The notes under the pieces are model-generated. The model was not told where the DNA came from, made no database searches, and saw only the letters and a program-made list of their open reading frames with translations. A stretch of DNA of 64,000 nt from assembly GCF_918797505.1 (NCBI RefSeq), contig NC_092798.1, positions 50,862,985 to 50,926,984 on the forward strand, in the 5' to 3' direction. The translations under genes were made by a program, and so were the position numbers. Shown here piece by piece: positions 38,401 through 50,778 of this stretch; within the stretch, counting starts at the first letter, position 1, and the number at the start of each line of letters is the position of its first letter. This DNA comes from Bemisia tabaci. Its lineage: Eukaryota; Arthropoda; Insecta; Hemiptera; Aleyrodidae.

Positions 38401-41400
38401 ATTCACCATTTCTACGTCATGGTGTAAAGAGTGCAACATTGAACAGTCAGCATAGGTTTTCATCCCAGTAGCAGAGCTCAATACACTACACTCATGGAGA
38501 CCTCCAAGGCCCGCTTATTTGAAATTTTCATTCATAAAATAGTTAAGCTTTTTTCCCAAATTTGTGAAACTCAGGCAGAATTTTGGTTGACCGATTTTTC
38601 TCCACAGTGAGGAACTTACTTATCAAAACAAAATTCGGCGACTAGTGCAATTTAATCGTGTTTGAGTGAAATTAACAAAGCTGTCACAATTAAATAACTT
38701 CACAATGCGATATTTTAACCTGTGAGGAGGATAGTTTTACAAATGGAAGCTTACAGAGGTAGAAAAATGGAAAACTAAACTATAGTCATAGAGGTGCCAA
38801 TTATTCTTCAATTGCGTCTTTTCGCAAAAACCCAGCGAATTGCAAAAAATTGCAGAGGCCTTGAACAAATTGCACCCCTGTAGAGTTATCTTGGGAAATT
38901 TGGAGTACTGAGAAAATAGTTTTCAGAAAAAGCTGGTTAAAGGTTAAATCTGCTGGAAGGAAAGTGACTTAATTATGTAAGGCACCATAACTTTGCACCC
39001 TTCATTGGTACATAAATGTACTGAAACTCTTTAAAAACTTTTCTATCAGGGACTAAAGAAAGTTTTCCTTTCAAAATTCAAATTCTGCTTAATCCACCCA
39101 TTTGGACAAAAGTTACTTGGCCGAAAAGGAGCCTCAACAAAAACCAAGGAATCTGGTCATGGTTAATTTCGATGTTATTTGAAATTGTGCCTTCCATGAC
39201 CACCTTGCCAGAATAAGCTTGGAAAATCAAACTCAGGGTGTCTACAGACGCGGCAAGAAAAAACTTGAATTTTTTTGAGATTTTCCTAACCAAAATGATC
39301 AGAGTTCTCAGACTTCTTGAGTCCACAAACTGCTCGTGAAGAACTGATAATGAAAAATCAATGGCATTGATTTCTCTGTACATGGTATTTTAACAAATTC
39401 TTCAGGTACTGCTCATTGAAAATAATTTCTCTATATTCTCTATTTAAAGCGTGACTTAGACCACTGGACCCTGAACCAGCCTGAAACTAAGTTTGATTAA
39501 GTAGATAGCGCTAATATTTTCTCCTATTTCAAGTTTCAGGATTTTTCATAGTTGCTTTCATAAAATTTCCTGGCTTTTTCCTCACCAAGTAAAATTCCCT
39601 GACCATTCTTCGTTTTCCAGACCTGTACTGCCCATGCTAGGGCAGAAAGCTGTGTTAGCCTTCAAACATTGCCAAATTCTCTTTGATAAAATTGAATTTT
39701 CCAGGAAACCTGCTAATATTTACCATCAATTTATCAGAGAATTTTAGTAGCAATCAGATCTAAATTATTTGAAATTTTCACTAAAAAATATTGATAGCAC
39801 TCCAAAAAAATAAAAATTTTATCGGAGGAATATTGACAACTTTCTAATATTCACTTGGAGTTTATCCTTAGCATGGCAGTGCAGAAACTTCTGCGCAGCA
39901 ACCGCATACACATGGCAATAGTGTCGCATCTCTACAGGAAAAAGTTGGTAAGAATGCCAGAATTATATATTCAGCCTCGCTTTTATATACATTAACATGG
40001 AGAATATTCAATTTTAAAAGTTCATTGTGCTCTTAAAGTTTTCAAGAGCATCATAAATCTAGTGGGGGTCAAATTCTACGGCTTCCAGCACAGGATCCTA
40101 GAACACTATAGTCCTTTTTTTGTTGGACGATCAGTTTACTGATTATTGAAAATAGTAGGGACTCACCTGCTTTACGAGAACTTCAGAGAATATGTAGACA
40201 TGTTCCTCCGAGAGCGCAGTCATGAGAAACTTTTTGATCATATCAAAAAAAGTTTGAGGAGAAGATTTCATCATCGGGCCATGAATGATAGCCCATTCTA
40301 AAACTAAGTCGGCAAGATGAAGACTAGGAGGTTGAACCATGGCGGAAGCCAGGAATGTATTAACTGCAATTTCGGCTACTCGGTTACCGTGCCGCCAAAT
40401 TCTTGCCGAGCTGGTGCTGCTCGAGAGAGAGCTATTATAGCTACTTGGCCAACTGGGTGAGGCATACCTTCGAATCAGTTCCAAACCTTGTTCCAGATCT
40501 AAGCTTTTTAACTGTAAAAATACAAGACTCTCATGAAAAGTTAAGATGGAGAGGGTAAAAAAAAAGAGCTGCAGGAAGTTTCCCATCGCACAACATGAAA
40601 TCCTTGATTCTGCTAAATATTAGATTGCATCAAGTTTGGAGGATATTGATTGTGAAACTACAGAAACATTAATGTTGATTATAATGTTTTTAACTATCTA
40701 CTTCTACCTCATTTTCTTAAGGCAGTATTACTTAAAATTAATAGTGAAGAATAATGAAGAAAATATTCTTGAAGCAAAAGAAACTGATTGGTAGTATCTA
40801 AGGGTGGCACCAAACAGCATAACTCTCTCTCAAGATAAGACTACGCTCAAATGAGCTTTTTTCTCTTTATATATTGGGACATCAGTTTTGGACTAACGCA
40901 CATTGGCGAAATCACCGACTCTTCACCAAAAAAAGTACAAAAATTTTTGTGCAGTAAAAATGGTTCCTTTTTTTATTTCCAAAAAAGTAAAAAATGAGAG
41001 GAAATCTACAACAGCGCCAGTTGAAAAAAGTGGTTGTGTAGTTTCAGCACCGGTATTGACGATTTATTCCATCGAGGAATTCAATTTCATTTATTGAGGA
41101 GTTATTTCAGCATCAGAAACATTTTTTCACACTTCATTTAATTATTTGATCTTTTGATGAACACAAGCAACAGAATGAGAAATATTTTGGAACAATTAAA
41201 TGCCAATGAGAGGTGCTTTACACATGGTATCTACTGCCTTCTTCGGTGACATGCAACTAAATTAAAATTAATTACAGTGAAACCTTGTCATGGCAGGACC
41301 TGCTCATGGAAGAAAACTGCTTTCGACTGAAATTTCTGCCCTCTGTGATGAACATTTGCTACGGCAAATGAGTGTTACTGCACCTGCCCTTAACAGAAAC

Positions 41401-44400
41401 CAACTGTTTTTTCAAAAATATGTCTCCACCGTGCGAGATCTTGTTGTGACCAGATGCCCCTATGGTAAATTTTGAGACCTCCAGAGTGCATCTCTGACGT
41501 TAATTCATCCTTGTCAACATTTCCATATAAAAAGTCTATTTGCCTAGCCAACACTTGAACGTCTGAGAATTGTTCATTTCTTTAGATGGCACAAAAATAT
41601 ATCTTTTTAAAAACTTGTAAAAAAAACTGACCTCTAAAATAATTTCTTGATTTTTTTTGAAGCGACACAAAGTTGTTAGGTATACGTCGAGGAAAAAGTT
41701 CCTTTGATCATTTGTTGAATTTGTTTCACAGCCTGAATTGGGGACCCGCATCCACCTCACAGCAGCTCCAGCTAAATTAAGTGCCATGTCTTCGCACTTG
41801 GAAACGATCAGAAGTTCTAGCCTGATCATGATGAGATCTCCTTTCTCTGCCTGGCAGTATTCCATTACTGAAAAAATATCATATATACTTGTACAAAAAA
41901 TGCAGGGCACAAGAACTGAACACAGGCAGTTAACTTTCGATTCCTGCCAGAAACCAAATATTGACCTCAAAATAACCAAGCTTCCATTTTAGTCACATGC
42001 CAATCGTAGCTAATTTCCGTTTTTAGGAAAAATCAAAGAAAATTAGGATGTATAAATGAGAAAAAAGTATTGGATGCAAAGACTTGTTGAGTCATTTAAA
42101 TTAGGCATGAAAGTAAGCCTTTTATTTTGCACAGATAGCTTAATTTCGGAGTTTTGAACTTTAAAATTCCTTTCCTTGACAATTACATATTAACTTTCTA
42201 ATTCTCTCAGAGTTAATTTTTTGAGTGCTTGGAAAGAACATAAATGCAGAGAACAACTCTTTCATTGTGAGATTTAAAAAGTTAGAGTTCTCTTGATGTA
42301 TGAAATTGGAATTTTAATTTTCCAGGAGCGGTACAGGAAGTGATGCTATCAGATATTTAAAAATTTGTGTATTGTAACTTACAATTCGAGGTAAATTATC
42401 ATTTGTTTCATTTTAATTCGATGGCTAAAGTCGAAAAATGCAAACCTCCGGTCATAACATTGCATCTTTCTGTTTATACAGGGTGTACCAAAAGTCCGTC
42501 CCACCCCTGCTAACTTTTGAACGAATTGAGCTAGGGTAATGAAACTTTGGGAATGTTCCTATCTCAAAGGGGACCATCTTTTGGGGGGGTCAAAATTTTG
42601 GTCCCCCCTCAGGGGGGGGCGCGGGGGGCCCCCAACTTTTTTTTTCAAATGGCAACCCCTATCTTGTGATACATCATTCGAAAGAACATAAAAAACTAAG
42701 AATTTTAACGCAAACCGCAGATCAATATCTTAATTTTTGACCGAGTTATGATAGGTCAAAGGTCAAATTTGACCTATTTTCAAAAAATTATAACTCCGGT
42801 TCAAATTATCGCAAAGAAAAAAATAAAACGGGAAAATCTACCAAATTGTGTCCGCTTTTAAGTAAAAATTGCAGAAATCACTTCGCTGTAATTTTAAGGG
42901 GGGGCTCGGACCCCCAAATACGTCAATTCAAAGGTCATTCAATTTTCCCGCGAAAAAAGGCAATTTCCCCTAGATTTGCCTCCACATTATCTCAGTAAGG
43001 TCAAAATTAGTTCAACATTACGTTGGCAAGTGCCCAAATTTCGGGAAAAGTTAAAAAAAAACGAAATTTAAACGGTCAAATTTAATCACCTTAAATTTCG
43101 TTTTTTTTAAACTTTTCCCAAAATTTGGGCACTTGCCAACGTAATGTTGAACTAATTTTGACCTTACTGAGATAATGTGGAGGCAAATCTAGGGGAAATT
43201 GCCTTTTTTCGCGGGAAAATTGAATGACCTTTGAATTGACGTATTTGGGGGTCCGAGCCCCCCCTTAAAATTACAGCGAAGTGATTTCTGCAATTTTTAC
43301 TTAAAAGCGGACACAATTTGGTAGATTTTCCCGTTTTATTTTTTTTCTTTGCGATAATTTGAACCGGAGTTATAATTTTTTGAAAATAGGTCAAATTTGA
43401 CCTTTGACCTATCATAACTCGGTCAAAAATTAAGATATTGATCTGCGGTTTGCGTTAAAATTCTTAGTTTTTTATGTTCTTTCGAATGATGTATCACAAG
43501 ATAGGGGTTGCCATTTGAAAAAAAAAAGTTGGGGGCCCCCCGCGCCCCCCCTGAGGGGGGACCAAAATTTTGACCCCCCCAAAAGATGGTCCCCTTTGAG
43601 ATAGGAACATTCCCAAAGTTTCATTACCCTAGCTCAATTCGTTCAAAAGTTAGCAGGGGTGGGACGGACTTTTGGTACACCCTGTATTTCATTTTTTCAA
43701 AGGAATACTGCTCTATATTTTTTCTTGAAATTATTTGATCATTTTCTTTAGTATGGGAAATAAGATACTAAGAAAATAACTCTTAGGAGGAGATGTTGAT
43801 TTGAGTTTGGGTGAAAAAAATGAATAATATGAGGTAATTTTGAAACATGTAAAGTTACACTCTTTTCAACATCAACCATAAATCTCTTTTTTTTCTTTTT
43901 TTAGCTGTTCAAAAAATAAAATGGAGTAAAAAACTAAAGGAATAATTAAAATAATGCGCAAGTTACTCACCTTCCTTGTCTGTGGTTTCTTCTCCATGAA
44001 TTAATTTGGACAGAGTATCATGACCCCAAGGATCAGACACAAGGTTCATGAGAGAGCTACAACGAGATATAGAACTAGAGTCGGCATGTTTGGCCTTCAA
44101 GTATTTCAGACACTTCTGAAGGAGGACGAGAAGATGAGTCTGAATGACTGGAGCGAGTCGCGGCCAGTCTCCGCGCAGGACAAGGTACAAAGTTTGCCTG
44201 AAAGTAAAACACAATGTCGTGCAATCACTCAGAGAAAAGAACTCAAAAGATTTTCCTATTTAAATTGGACGTATTCATGCTAACAGGAACTGTAAGGAAG
44301 TGGAAAGATGGGGTGTGCTCGTAGAAGCTTGATAAGAAACAATGTGGTCAGTGGATATAGTTCCTTTTGAGAAAATTGAAAAGCGAGATTTGACATTAGA

Positions 44401-47400
44401 TCAAAAGGAACTGAGCGCTAACTCGTGAGCCGTGGGCATGTGACAAGAGCCTTGTGGACAGGGCTTATGAGTTAAAGAGTCCCGCCACCCATCTCCCCGT
44501 CCTGCCTCCTCATACATTGCCGCTGACATCTCTAGCTCTTTTAAAGTCCAATTCACTCTTATGGTCCGAGCACTAACAAGCACACCCCATCTTTCTACTT
44601 CCATATAGTTCCATTTTGCATAAATGCGTCCAATTAGTTGACCTTACTTTACATCGGATTAAAGGTATGTATTCCCTTCTTCCAATCTGGAAGCAAGCCA
44701 ATTACACTCACTTCCATTAAACGAACCTTCCCTGACTTTTCCTCGTCCCCGTAAATTCCCTGAGTTTCCCTTACCTTCTGGGTTTTCCAGACGGCCAACA
44801 ATCCTGATTATAGGCTACTGAAATGGTAAAATATTGCTCAACTGCATTTTGGCGGATACACTTCCAAATCATATTTTAACTTAGCTTTCCCAAGAAATCT
44901 TCTTTCCGTCCAGTAAACTTTATTATTCCACACCTAGTTGAAAGCTATATCATCAATTTAACAGTATGATGGTCGTTTTTTTGACTTCATTAGTTGCTGC
45001 AAAAACTGTTGTCTGGTAACTGTAGTGGAGCTCCACATTAGAAGTACACTACAGAGGAGGAAGTTGTAGCAGTTGGTGCCTCAATCCCTCATATTCTAGC
45101 AGGAATATGGCTGGTTGACGCATGTGTACTACCTTACCACGAGTTTGGTTTTCGACCAGTTGACTGTCTGCCATTTCTGGCAACTCAAGCATATTGACGG
45201 TGTAAGTCAGCAATCACATAACTCGGTTTGCAACGTCGAAGACTTCCTGTCATACTTCACTCTTTAAACGGAAAACTACTTAACAGCAATTCTTTAAACT
45301 ACTTTGATTTTTATTTTCTGTGCAAAGAAAATTCTGCAAAAACTTCAAGGAATGATGTTAATTTGTTCTCCTTTAAAAAAATAACATCGAGTCGGAGATT
45401 TTCAGACACTGAAAACGAGTTGTGTGATTGCTGACTTACACCGTTGATATTCCTCCTGTCAGCTGGCTGTTGACCAGATCTGATCTGAATCTGGGCCAGA
45501 TTGGTGATCTGTCTAATTGATTCTGCCCAAGTTCTTTCAGTTTTTTCCAATATCTTTATGTTTGGTGTATGGCTCTCTTCGCTGAATACAAAGGTACCAT
45601 CCAACTTGCAGCTATCCCTTCGTTCTTTTTTCTTCCTTGCTGACCAACCCTCTGCCATATAGCAACTTGCAACTCCTTCCAAATCTGCCGTGTTTCGGGA
45701 GAGAGCTATAAGTGCAGTCCGGAATGAACCTCGAGACAAGAGCATGTCCTAACCATGGCTTATACAGAAGTGCAGTTACGGCTCTCTTATGAAACACAGC
45801 AGGAGCCTTTAGGCTCCTTTCCCTGGGACCGGTCAATTTTTTTCTTGTTTCAAAGTTACCCTATAAAAATATTTATGTGAGAATAAAGACTTACCCATGC
45901 ATAAATTCAAAAACCGCCAGAGAGAAATCTTTATTCATGCAGTTGGTAACTTGCTCCCAAGCCCATAGGAGAGCTTGAACTTTGTCTGCATATTTCTTTC
46001 TGTTATCTTTGAGAGTGACTTCAAGACTCTGAAACAGAAGATTAGAAATAGAAACTTTCATCGCGGAGAATTTGGTATCCTGCATCTCAACTATTGCAGT
46101 GATTCTTCTTGTAGCAATAATTTTAATTAGAGATTCCTCTAGAAATCGCATGGATTTTGATCCACTCAAGTTTAACTAGAAGCAAGAATCAAATTGACAT
46201 CTTTCATTTCCCGTCCTTTGGGCTAGTATTATTTTTATATTGAAAATACGGCAAATCCAGACATGAAAAAATCCAACGATAAATGAAGTTTAGCTTAATT
46301 CCTCTTCCATCAAATTTTGCCCTTTCTTTGCTGGAAGATCAACCTTATAAACTTAAATACCCTTTTCATATTCATCAAACACCTCACTCCTTTTCAGATT
46401 AAATCAAAGAAATCAGCGACATTAGGACTACAGAAAGAAACAAGGTCTGAAGATTTTTAACTGTTGGTTTTCCTGGGAAATTTTAAGTAATTTGGGGAAA
46501 TTTTGTCACATAAATCATTGCTATCACGCTTATCTTATAGTATACACAAAAAGCAGAGACATAATGACTACCAACGTAAAATTTGCCAAAATAAATAATT
46601 TCATGCACAAACTTAAATTCTTGAAACCAAAGGTCCAGAGAGTTCTTTGCCTACACATGAAAGACTTTTTATATTGGAGGGCTAAGTTACTCTCGGTTCA
46701 GTGCCGCTCAAAAAGCGTGCTAAACAATTTTACTGAGACCAATGCACAAAAAAGCCAGAAAGAAGGGGAGAAAAACATCTTTCAACACCTTTCACAAAAA
46801 TTTTGGGTTCTTGACTACTTTCACATTAAAGGCGCAGGAGTGCACCCCAGCATTTTCTGGACTCATGTTTAAAACTAGATGATTCTAACCATTGAGAATC
46901 TCACAAATTTAGATGAAACGAGTTAGAAAAGAGATAAATGTTGGTAGACACGTTTATTGAAATCTGACTAACTGCTTAGTGCAGATGACGAAGCTGAACT
47001 ACAAATAACACATGATACATTACAACGCAAAAAAAGTAAGAGCACGGAATAGCTTTAATTCTGTTCGACCAATTCAAGATATCTTCAAGATTTTCAATTA
47101 GTTACATTATTGATTGATACCTGTCAAAATCGGTTTGACAGAAAAACCTTTGAAAGGTATCAAAAGACATACAGATTTGTTGATAATCCAGTCTCAATTA
47201 ACTAGATTGTTTTTTTTCTTCATTTGATGCAGGGGAGAGGTTTTGTTACGAAATGTAGAAGGGGGGGGGGAAGGTCAGAGGGATGCAGAAAATGTTAAAT
47301 TTCAGCATGATGTAATTTATCAGCAGACTTTAGATGGTTGTTCCTCCTAACATTAATCCTTCTTAGGATGAAACCACTATTTCCTAGCAGAAACCATTGA

Positions 47401-49860
47401 AGGTGCGATATGAGTCGATCATTTTAAAATTACATAAACGTCAGCATACATCGCAAGAAACAGAACCTATGCCAATAAATAAAATTCCGATTGATAATAA
47501 TGGGCCAAGATGTTGTGACACTCAGTCACTCAATTTTGTTCTCAATAGACGGTGACTTAAAATTGAAAGAAAATAAAGAAACACACATACTTGCACCGAA
47601 GAAGAGAAGAAGAAAAAATTGGGATCAGAGAGTTGAGGGTATACTTGTTCCGTCAGAAAGGGGTGCAGTAAATATTAGAGGATGCTTTGAAATTCAAAAT
47701 ACTTCATAAAATGAGCTAAGCTGATCACTTTATGTGCTGAGGGGTGCAAAAAACATTGACAGATTCATGCCATCTTGAGAACACATGATATGTGAGGACA
47801 TTTTTGGAATGGCTATCTAAACGAGTAGGAAACGCAATAAAATTACTTGAATTATTTAAGGTCATTCATCTGGCTGATCAGTTGCAATGAAGATGACATT
47901 TGATACACATTGTTGCTTAGGTAAAAAATCTAGCAGAAATTGTTGAGCAAAAAATATACACTAACACCTTTACAATGGTCTGGATATTCATTCATAACAC
48001 ATATAAATTTACAAGGCAAAGAAATAAAAACAAAGTCAGCAAAATAAGTATAAAAATGTTCAATATTGGTGCCAGTAAACATATCATGTATCAAATACGA
48101 TACATATGTGTAGACAATCCGATTCATACTTAAAGAAATTTCAAGTTTCACAAAGCAAATGATTTTTTGAACTAAGCGCAGAGCTCACAGACTTCTTTAA
48201 CTTTAGGTGAAGCTCCAAGTTTGCCCAAATTTAACACCTGAACGGCGAGATGTGTTCAACACCTGGTCAATCACAGTCGGACCCCACAATGACTTCTCTT
48301 AATAGTTTTATAGAATATGCAGGATAGCATAGAATGAGGGAACCGTAGATCTCATGAAGCAAAAGAGGTTAAGTGGTGTAAGGACTTTCGTTTCATGGAG
48401 TATGGGTTAGCCTTCCCTAAAATCTCAGGCAAATATTGAAAAAGTGAGTTCTTGATTACATGAAATGTTTTCCTTCAGTACTTACAAACTTCCTGTATCC
48501 CTAAACAGTAGCCGTAGAGTAGAAAAACTAATTAAGATGAACAAAGGCCAATTCAGCGGGTCATTAGATACCCAGGACGCACATCGAATGACAATATTTA
48601 ACACAATTTGATAAATTCAAGCCAACAAGGTACATTAAGCAATTATAAAAACAGAAAGATATTCGGCAGGTAAGTTTAAATTCAATCAACTCGAATGTGG
48701 ACAATCCCGTCAAAGGAAGTCAAGGTTGACAAAAGTAAAGACATTAGGCATTCTCGGACATCCTGCACTTCCGAAATAATGTAATAAAAGGAAAGAAAAT
48801 CACACAGAGAAACTATGACCTCCAGATAAAAATAAAACTGACTATTTCATCAGATTGCGAATTTGGAAAAGCAGTTAAAGCAATATCAAAAAATGGCTAC
48901 CTACAGGAATACTCAGGGTTATAACTCAGTTTACAGCCCAGATCAAATGATTTGAATTGAAAAAAAAACCAGCAGTGAAGAGTAGAGGGGGCATATCTAT
49001 AGCAAGCAAAAATATAACGAAAATCATAACAGAAGGAATCAAAATAGTTTGACCAGTCATGCAGACACTGTGTGAACGTAACACGGAACAATCAGCTATT
49101 GTTTACATCCATTCAAGAAATAACATGACTACAGCTTTAGCAAATAACTAACTCACCGTAAACCAAAAATTCATTGTGCTGAATGAAAGCGATGAACCAT
49201 TGTACTAGAACTTTCATCCGACCACTCGAAATGGCTCATAATAAACAACTACTGTCTCAATCGCACATCGTGTTAACGACCGATGACAAGAAATTCCTAC
49301 ACGAAAAATGAATACGGAGATGAAATTCAATGGTTCCATTCATGGAAAATTTTGTAATAACATTTAATTATCAGGTAACAAGAGGATTAACTGATGATAC
49401 AGTCAAGATATTCCAATTCTTGGGAAAATTTGAGAAGAGCATGGAATTCAGTGGTCCAATAAACAACACAGCTCACAAGCATAGACCTTCCATTGTGATA
49501 ACAGACCACCCCCCAAATCTGTGGCATTTCCGTCAATATTCAATCAATCAGAGCTATGATAGTGAAAATAGAGTGAAGATGAATAATTTGCTGGTCGAAA
49601 ATGAAGGAAATTAAGAAAACAAATTACAATAGGCTTTTGGCATGGCGGATTGAATCCCGTTCATACAAACAAACAGGCCTACGGTCCCGAGGGTTTGCGA
49701 ATACTCGGTACAGCGTCCGAGATGGTAAACGACAAAGCTTAAAACTTACCTGTAATGGTGGGAAAGTTACAGAAATTTTAGTGCTTGGCTTCGTGATTAA
49801 ATCCTTATTTACATTAACATTTTCGACACACAAACTTGACATTTTTTCGCTCGACGCCAT
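29432..49860 (-). CDS. Large nuclear protein with ZNF292/RLF-like N-terminal helical region, no C2H2 fingers
   Basis: Seven minus-strand exons, listed 5' to 3', give 8202 coding bases (2733 residues plus stop) with every junction GT-AG and in phase: 49860-49750, 46175-45895, 44197-43971, 41867-41632, 40511-40167, 37813-32485, 31104-29432. The start is the ATG at 49860; only a TTG lies upstream in frame. Residues about 38-640 are helical (AWEQVTNCMNKDF, IMIRLELLIVSKCEDMALNL, LDLEQGLELIRRY, NWDNDWTELKCLCEDYL). From memory these match in order the N-terminal region of vertebrate ZNF292/RLF. A Lys-rich NLS-like stretch lies near 738-753 and an AT-hook-like RPRKVGRPPKR near 795-805. The remaining 1900 residues are Ser/Thr/Gln-rich and probably disordered, with IKKEIKEEE SUMO-type motifs near 2200 and CPCC near 2687. 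Vertebrate relatives carry many C2H2 fingers; none is visible here. A transcription or chromatin role is inferred. The gene structure is more certain than the family call. Confidence 0.8.
31901..32162. mobile_element. MITE family 'GACGGTGTAAGT', diverged copy 3
   Basis: The ends are TACTGACAGTGAAACTA and TAGTTTCACAGTCGATA. The interior shares GCAGACTTCCTTTCATACTT and GGGAGCGGAGATTTTCAAAC-like blocks with copies 1 and 2. The terminal repeats are eroded relative to copy 2. It lies in the last intron of the ZNF292-like gene. Confidence 0.65.
32485..37813 (-). other. Giant 5.3 kb internal exon of the ZNF292-like gene
   Basis: This single exon encodes residues 401-2177. It begins FGDIVKPICIEF directly after a TTTCAG acceptor and ends with a GTAACA donor. 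The first 240 codons continue the conserved helical region. The remainder is low-complexity, with long Ser, Thr, Gln and Asn-rich stretches and repeated SDSD acidic clusters. Open frames on the opposite strand are by-products of this composition. Confidence 0.85.
37867..38041. mobile_element. Short TIR element of pogo/mariner type
   Basis: The left end ACAGTAGTATCTCGTTGTGA and the right end TTACAACGAGGTATGACTGT are inverted with few mismatches. ACAGT...ACCTCGTTATAA-like ends are typical of pogo/Tc1-type elements. The 175 bp element sits in the intron before the giant exon, next to an A-run (37840-37858). Confidence 0.65.
39555..39630. repeat. TTCCCTGA-type degenerate repeat
   Basis: TTTCCTGGCTTTTTCCTCAC, then AATTCCCTGACC, then GTTTTCCAGACCTG resembles 44727-44802 (CCTTCCCTGACTTTTCC, GTAAATTCCCTGAG, GGTTTTCCAGACGG). 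Such CCCTGACTTTTCC strings are commonly scattered in insect genomes. Confidence 0.4.
40804..40922 (-). mobile_element. MITE family 'GTTGGCGATTTTG', partial copy
   Basis: Only one terminus is clear: GGGACATCAGTTTTGGACTA then CATTGGCGAAATCACCGACT matches the right end of the 11.4 kb and 53.1 kb copies. The opposite end near 40804 (GGTGGCACCAAACAGCATAA) resembles the interior of the 53.1 kb copy, so this looks truncated. Confidence 0.6.
41273..41310. repeat. Single terminus of a pogo/mariner-type element
   Basis: TTACAGTGAAACCTTGTCAT resembles the ends of the 37.9 kb element, but no inverse partner was found nearby. It is probably a truncated copy. Confidence 0.35.
42476..43687. mobile_element. 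1.2 kb near-perfect foldback element with TA flanks
   Basis: Left arm 42476-43071 and right arm 43091-43687 are almost exact reverse complements separated by a 19-base loop. The ends are CAGGGTGTACCAAAAGTCCG and CGGACTTTTGGTACACCCTG, each flanked by TA. The arms contain G- and C-runs and no long coding frame that is not simply palindromic. The near-identity of the arms implies recent formation or ongoing homogenisation. It lies in the intron between exons 41632-41867 and 43971-44197 of the minus-strand gene. Confidence 0.9.
44286..44612. mobile_element. TIR element, about 327 bp
   Basis: The left end GGAACTGTAAGGAAGTGGAA followed by AGATGGGGTGTGCT pairs with the right end AGCACACCCCATCTTTCTAC-like sequence followed by TTCCATATAGTTCC. 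The inverted match is about 40 bases. It lies in an intron of the ZNF292-like gene. Confidence 0.7.
44727..44802. repeat. TTCCCTGA-type degenerate repeat, second copy
   Basis: This is the counterpart of 39555-39630, sharing the order of CCCTGACTTTTCC, AAATTCCCTGA and TTTTCCAGAC blocks. Confidence 0.4.
45193..45448. mobile_element. MITE family 'GACGGTGTAAGT', copy 2
   Basis: This is the best-preserved copy. The left end TTGACGGTGTAAGTCAGCAA and the right end TTGCTGACTTACACCGTTGA are inverted, and the match extends about 32 bases inward (to ACTCG/CGAGT). It lies in an intron of the minus-strand ZNF292-like gene. Confidence 0.8.
46176..49749 (-). other. First intron of the ZNF292-like gene
   Basis: The 3.6 kb between the start exon and the second exon shows no convincing further exon that keeps the frame. 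A coding-like stretch at about 49155-49230 on the minus strand (MKVLVQWFIAFIQHN) ends at a GTGAG donor, but its possible acceptors are not phase 0, so it was not included. Confidence 0.55.
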
Positions 49861-50778
49861 ATTTTCCAAACAAAGTTCACGGAGCGCAGTATCAACGGAG
49901 CTCAGCAGTCAACGGGCATTATCAGCTTATCAGCTGTGGCTTAATAACATTGCGGGTTGCCTATCCACCCTCCATTTTGTGACGCCGCAGTCTGCTGCAA
50001 TTGTTCATACACGCTTTCATTTCGCGCAATTAAATTCCGCCCCAGGGTAGATAACTACCCAAGACACATCACATCCTTCTCGGGTGCATTATTTTGGCAG
50101 CGTCTGAAAAAAAAGAAGACTCGCGCCGCATTTGAAATGCCAAAATATCACGGGTTGAATGCTAAAATTATTGGTACCTATTGTATCGGAGTGTTCGAGT
50201 CAAATGAGTATGGTGCTTGCTCACTAATTTAAGGGGCTCCTCATATTGAAATTTATAGCAATTAACAAAAAAAAAACAAAAAAAAAAAAAACAGATGCTA
50301 CTTCTTGGCGATGCACCTACCTTACTCACACATGAGAGTCTTTTTTAGATAATTTAAGATAGGCAATTTTGGACTTGCATAAAAAATAATGGAATTTTAT
50401 GAGAAAAATCACAATTTTTCCTCATTGAACTGTAAAGTTGCTTCAATATTTTCATTGCATTGTGCTCCTTAGGTGTTCCTACCTTTCGTGCTAAAATTCT
50501 ACAAGATGAAAAAAAAAGAAAAGAAAAAAAAACGGGTTGGTAAATGTTCTTATGTGGAAAAACACAGAGTGAAAAATGGGTTACATTTTGAAATAAAGAA
50601 CCACTACATAGCTCTGGATCTTCCATAAAAGCCCCTTTCTGCAGGGGGAAACTGATGGCATATTTGCTGTTTCAAAAGTGACCCAGAAATAGTGGTTCCT
50701 TATTCCAAAATGTGGTTCAATGTCTTTTTGAAGCTTGCAAAAGTGAAATCAAGCTATGGAAGAAAAATTAATACCATT

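Noticed and set aside
45311..45836. Minus-strand frames of 144 and 74 codons
   Set aside because: They overlap the MITE at 45193-45448 and intron sequence, and they do not connect in phase with the neighbouring exons.
49140..49240. Minus-strand stretch reading MKVLVQWFIAFIQHN before a GTGAG donor
   Set aside because: No acceptor keeps the required phase 0 between the start exon and the exon at 45895-46175. The direct junction of those two exons is already in frame.
49601..50050. 149-codon + strand frame
   Set aside because: It is antisense to the start exon and the presumed promoter of the ZNF292-like gene, and its peptide is not recognisable.
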